From: Alphaproteobacteria bacterium
GTDB taxonomy: Bacteria > Pseudomonadota > Alphaproteobacteria > UBA8366 > Aestuariispiraceae
Direction of reading: 5' to 3'
Length of the DNA: 64,000 nucleotides
Assembly (NCBI GenBank): GCA_033344895.1
Contig: JAWPMN010000001.1
Coordinates: 4,224,001 to 4,288,000 of the forward strand
A model generated the notes under the pieces. The model had not been told where the DNA came from. It worked only from the letters and a program-made list of their open reading frames with translations, and made no database searches. Shown in pieces: positions 62,496 to 64,000 of this stretch. The position numbers were made by a program, and so were the translations under genes. Numbering within the stretch: position 1 is the first letter of the stretch; every line of letters begins with the position of its first letter.

Positions 62496-63509
62496 TCAGT
62501 TCGCCGCGTTGTAGGACTGAGCCGCTGCGATCAGATCTTCCCCGATATCATCGGCGAACTGATCCCAGACCGGCTTCATCGCTTCGACCCAGGCGGCACG
62601 CTGTTCGGCCGTCAGGGTCCGGACTTCGCCACCGGCTTCGATGATCAACTGCTTGTTCTTCTCGTTGATCGCGGTCGATTCGGCATTACGGGTTTCGGTG
62701 ACTTCCTTCAGGATCGTCGCCAGCTGGTCGCGGACGTCGTCATCCAGGCCGTCCCAGAACTCCGTCGAGGTCACGACCAGATAGTCGATGATGCCGTGGT
62801 TGGATTCGGTCACACCGTCCTGAACCTCGAAGAACTTCTTGCCGTAGATGTTCGACCAAGTGTTTTCCTGACCGTCCACAACGCCGGTCTGCAGCGCGCC
62901 GTAGACTTCGCTGAATGCCATTTTCTGCGGCACCGCACCGATGGCTTCGAACTGGGCCTGCAACACGTCGGACGCCTGAATCCGGAACTTAAGCCCCTCG
63001 GCATCGGACGGGCTCAGCAGCGGCTTGTTGGCCGACAATTGCTTCATGCCGTTGTGCCAGAAGGCAAGACCCAGCAGGCCCTTACGCTTCATGGAGGATT
63101 TCAGCGCCTGGCCGTCTTCGGAATTCTGGAAGCGCTCAACCGCCGCGATGTCCTCGAACAGGAACGGCAGGTCGAAAATGCGGAATTTCTTGGTGAACTT
63201 CTCGAACTTCGACAGCGACGGCGCAGCCATCTGGGCATCGCCCAGCAACAGGGCTTCCAGAACCTTGTTGTCATCGTAAAGCTGCGAGTTCGGATAGACG
63301 ATCATGCAGGCCTTGCCGTCCATCTCTTCATTGACGCGCTGCTCCAGCAGGGACGCGGCAATACCCTTCGGGTGCTTGTCGGTGTTGGTGACGTGGCTGA
63401 ACTTGATGACGACTTCGCCTTCCTGACAGGCATCCTGCGCCTGTGCCGGCGCGGACGCCATGAAAGCGGTTACGGCAGCCGCAGCGGCCGCGGTCATGAG
63501 TTTACGCAT
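62496..63509 (-). CDS. dctP: TRAP substrate-binding protein DctP
   Basis: 337-aa periplasmic binding protein with a Sec leader (MRKLMTAAAAAAVTAFMA, cleaved after APAQAQ). The DctP-family region includes VVIKFSHVTNTDKHPKGIA, the carboxylate-binding Arg area KFRIQASDVLQAQFEAIGA and ALQTGVVDGQENTWSNIYG. C4-dicarboxylate or related organic acid is expected; the ligand is not predictable. ATG 63509 is the start, under a sigma-54 promoter. Confidence 0.94.
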   Translation of the reverse strand: MRKLMTAAAAAAVTAFMASAPAQAQDACQEGEVVIKFSHVTNTDKHPKGIAASLLEQRVNEEMDGKACMIVYPNSQLYDDNKVLEALLLGDAQMAAPSLSKFEKFTKKFRIFDLPFLFEDIAAVERFQNSEDGQALKSSMKRKGLLGLAFWHNGMKQLSANKPLLSPSDAEGLKFRIQASDVLQAQFEAIGAVPQKMAFSEVYGALQTGVVDGQENTWSNIYGKKFFEVQDGVTESNHGIIDYLVVTSTEFWDGLDDDVRDQLATILKEVTETRNAESTAINEKNKQLIIEAGGEVRTLTAEQRAAWVEAMKPVWDQFADDIGEDLIAAAQSYNAAN

Positions 63510-63611
63510 GGTCGTTACCTCCCAGTGGATTTCTTTATGGCCCGACGCCCCTGTTGAAACGTCCGGCATGCCCCCGACCGGCCGGCTTGCCGACGGGTCC
63601 GCGCATCCAGT

Positions 63612-63627
63612 GGCAAATGATGTGCCA
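63612..63627 (-). promoter_or_regulatory. Sigma-54 promoter of the dctPQM operon
   Basis: On the minus strand the sequence reads TGGCACATCATTTGCC, an almost perfect sigma-54 site with -24 TGGCAC and -12 TTGC correctly spaced. Transcription would start near 63600, about 90 bases before dctP. Confidence 0.88.
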
Positions 63628-63686
63628 GTTTCGGGTGCGCGGTTTCGAGCTTGAAAACGCGTTCTATTACTTTGAAACGCAACCCC

Positions 63687-63761
63687 TTTTCCGCAAACGC
63701 ACAAATCAGGCATTCACACACATGTGCGGAAATCCACACACATGCAGAACGCCATGTGTGG
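63687..63761. promoter_or_regulatory. Putative upstream activator sites for a DctD-like regulator
   Basis: Inverted repeats cluster 60-135 bases upstream of the dctP sigma-54 promoter: CCACACACATG (63734-63744) with CATGTGTGG (63753-63761), and TTTTCCGCA (63687-63695) with TGTGCGGAAA (63723-63732). Palindrome CACATGTG lies at 63719-63726. Position and the adjacent DctD-like gene suggest activator binding. The repeats are seen; the binding is inferred. Confidence 0.6.
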
Positions 63762-63777
63762 ACAATCATACAATATC

Positions 63778-64000
63778 TCAGTCATCCTTGAACTGCGTCT
63801 GATCGATACCGTGCTTCTGAAACTTCTCGTAGAGTGTCTTCCGACCGATCCCCAAGGCGGTATGCGTCTGCTTCACGGAACCCTTGTAGCGTCGCAGTGC
63901 GGCGATGATCTCCGCTCGTTCGACGGCCTCCAGCCGCTGCGGCAGGGATTTCGGACGGTTCCCGGCCGGGTCGTCCGGCATGTCGTCCAGCCCCAGGGTA
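63778..64000 (-). CDS. dctD: C-terminal end of a DctD-like sigma-54 activator, 5' end outside
   Basis: The visible frame reads leftward from the window edge (LGLDDMPDDPAGN) and ends with a Fis-type HTH: ERAEIIAALRRYKGSVKQTH followed by ALGIGRKTLYEKFQKHGIDQ. This is the characteristic DctD/NtrC-family C terminus that binds upstream activator sites. The AAA+ and receiver domains would lie beyond 64000. Its gene is next to dctP, as usual for C4-dicarboxylate control. Confidence 0.87.
   Translation of the reverse strand, partial: TLGLDDMPDDPAGNRPKSLPQRLEAVERAEIIAALRRYKGSVKQTHTALGIGRKTLYEKFQKHGIDQTQFKDD

Noticed and set aside
63710-63761. CACACA-rich segment as a CRISPR or tandem repeat
   Set aside because: Only a few short inverted matches without regular spacing; they fit regulator sites upstream of the sigma-54 promoter better.

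Overview
The window is high-GC, densely coded DNA from an alphaproteobacterium, most likely a Rhodospirillales-type, free-living and probably marine or aquatic heterotroph. This is inferred from the gene set and order: dgt-argS-SPOR-nagZ; the hdaA-like DnaA regulator next to DUF2066; purM-purN with a tiny aa3-oxidase subunit IV gene; a glnB-glnA pair behind a sigma-54 promoter; a His33-type aspartyl-tRNA synthetase; and TRAP and dipeptide-type ABC importers. I see no rRNA, tRNA, CRISPR array, complete insertion sequence or prophage.

Layout. 1-4825 (minus): dgt, argS, a SPOR protein and a partial nagZ, covering dNTP control, translation and cell-wall recycling. 4989-7977 (plus): erpA, xthA, a putative glycosyltransferase and a Sel1-repeat protein. 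7979-12705: an M81 (MlrC-like) peptidase, then a compact plus-strand set of 2OG-Fe(II) oxygenase, an aromatic ammonia-lyase homologue lacking the MIO-forming Ser, and a methyltransferase. 12702-15892 (minus): ilvD, an agmatinase-family gene and a GNAT gene. 16181-18171: nitrogen control (sigma-54 promoter, glnB, glnA, terminator). 18190-29423: mostly metabolic and envelope genes, namely a DUF457 membrane protein, a 27-codon hydrophobic mini-gene with its own terminator, a threonine-dehydratase-like enzyme, a PAS protein, an alpha/beta hydrolase, a DUF1194 VWA-like protein, an OYE-type demethylase, an orphan protein with a type VI-associated domain, a 2-hydroxyacid dehydrogenase and glpD.

29547-37822: aspS, an ABC-exporter membrane domain with no ATPase, an excisionase-type HTH protein, then nhaA-sbtA-sbtB (Na+ antiporter, Na+/bicarbonate permease and its PII-like partner), rnd and an M23 peptidase. 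37842-43966 is a polyphosphate neighbourhood: ppx, ppk, sixA and a CYTH-CHAD protein. 44040-51349 is a housekeeping block: SDR, hda, DUF2066, purM, purN, aa3 subunit IV, ndk and an ABC-F ATPase. purM appears to start at ATA behind a perfect Shine-Dalgarno, because no usual start codon exists upstream of its conserved N terminus.

51415-64000 is accessory metabolism and transport: a class III CoA-transferase, an AT-richer orphan gene, a hotdog thioesterase, a dipeptide-type ABC importer (fused ATPases plus two permeases, no binding protein here), a D-amino-acid-oxidase-like flavoenzyme with an amidase, and a dctPQM TRAP transporter. The TRAP operon has a near-consensus sigma-54 promoter and upstream inverted repeats, next to the C-terminal end of a DctD-like activator. 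The strongest leads are the ATA start of purM, the MIO-less lyase cassette, the SbtA/SbtB/NhaA unit and the orphan type VI-like gene with its truncated neighbour.
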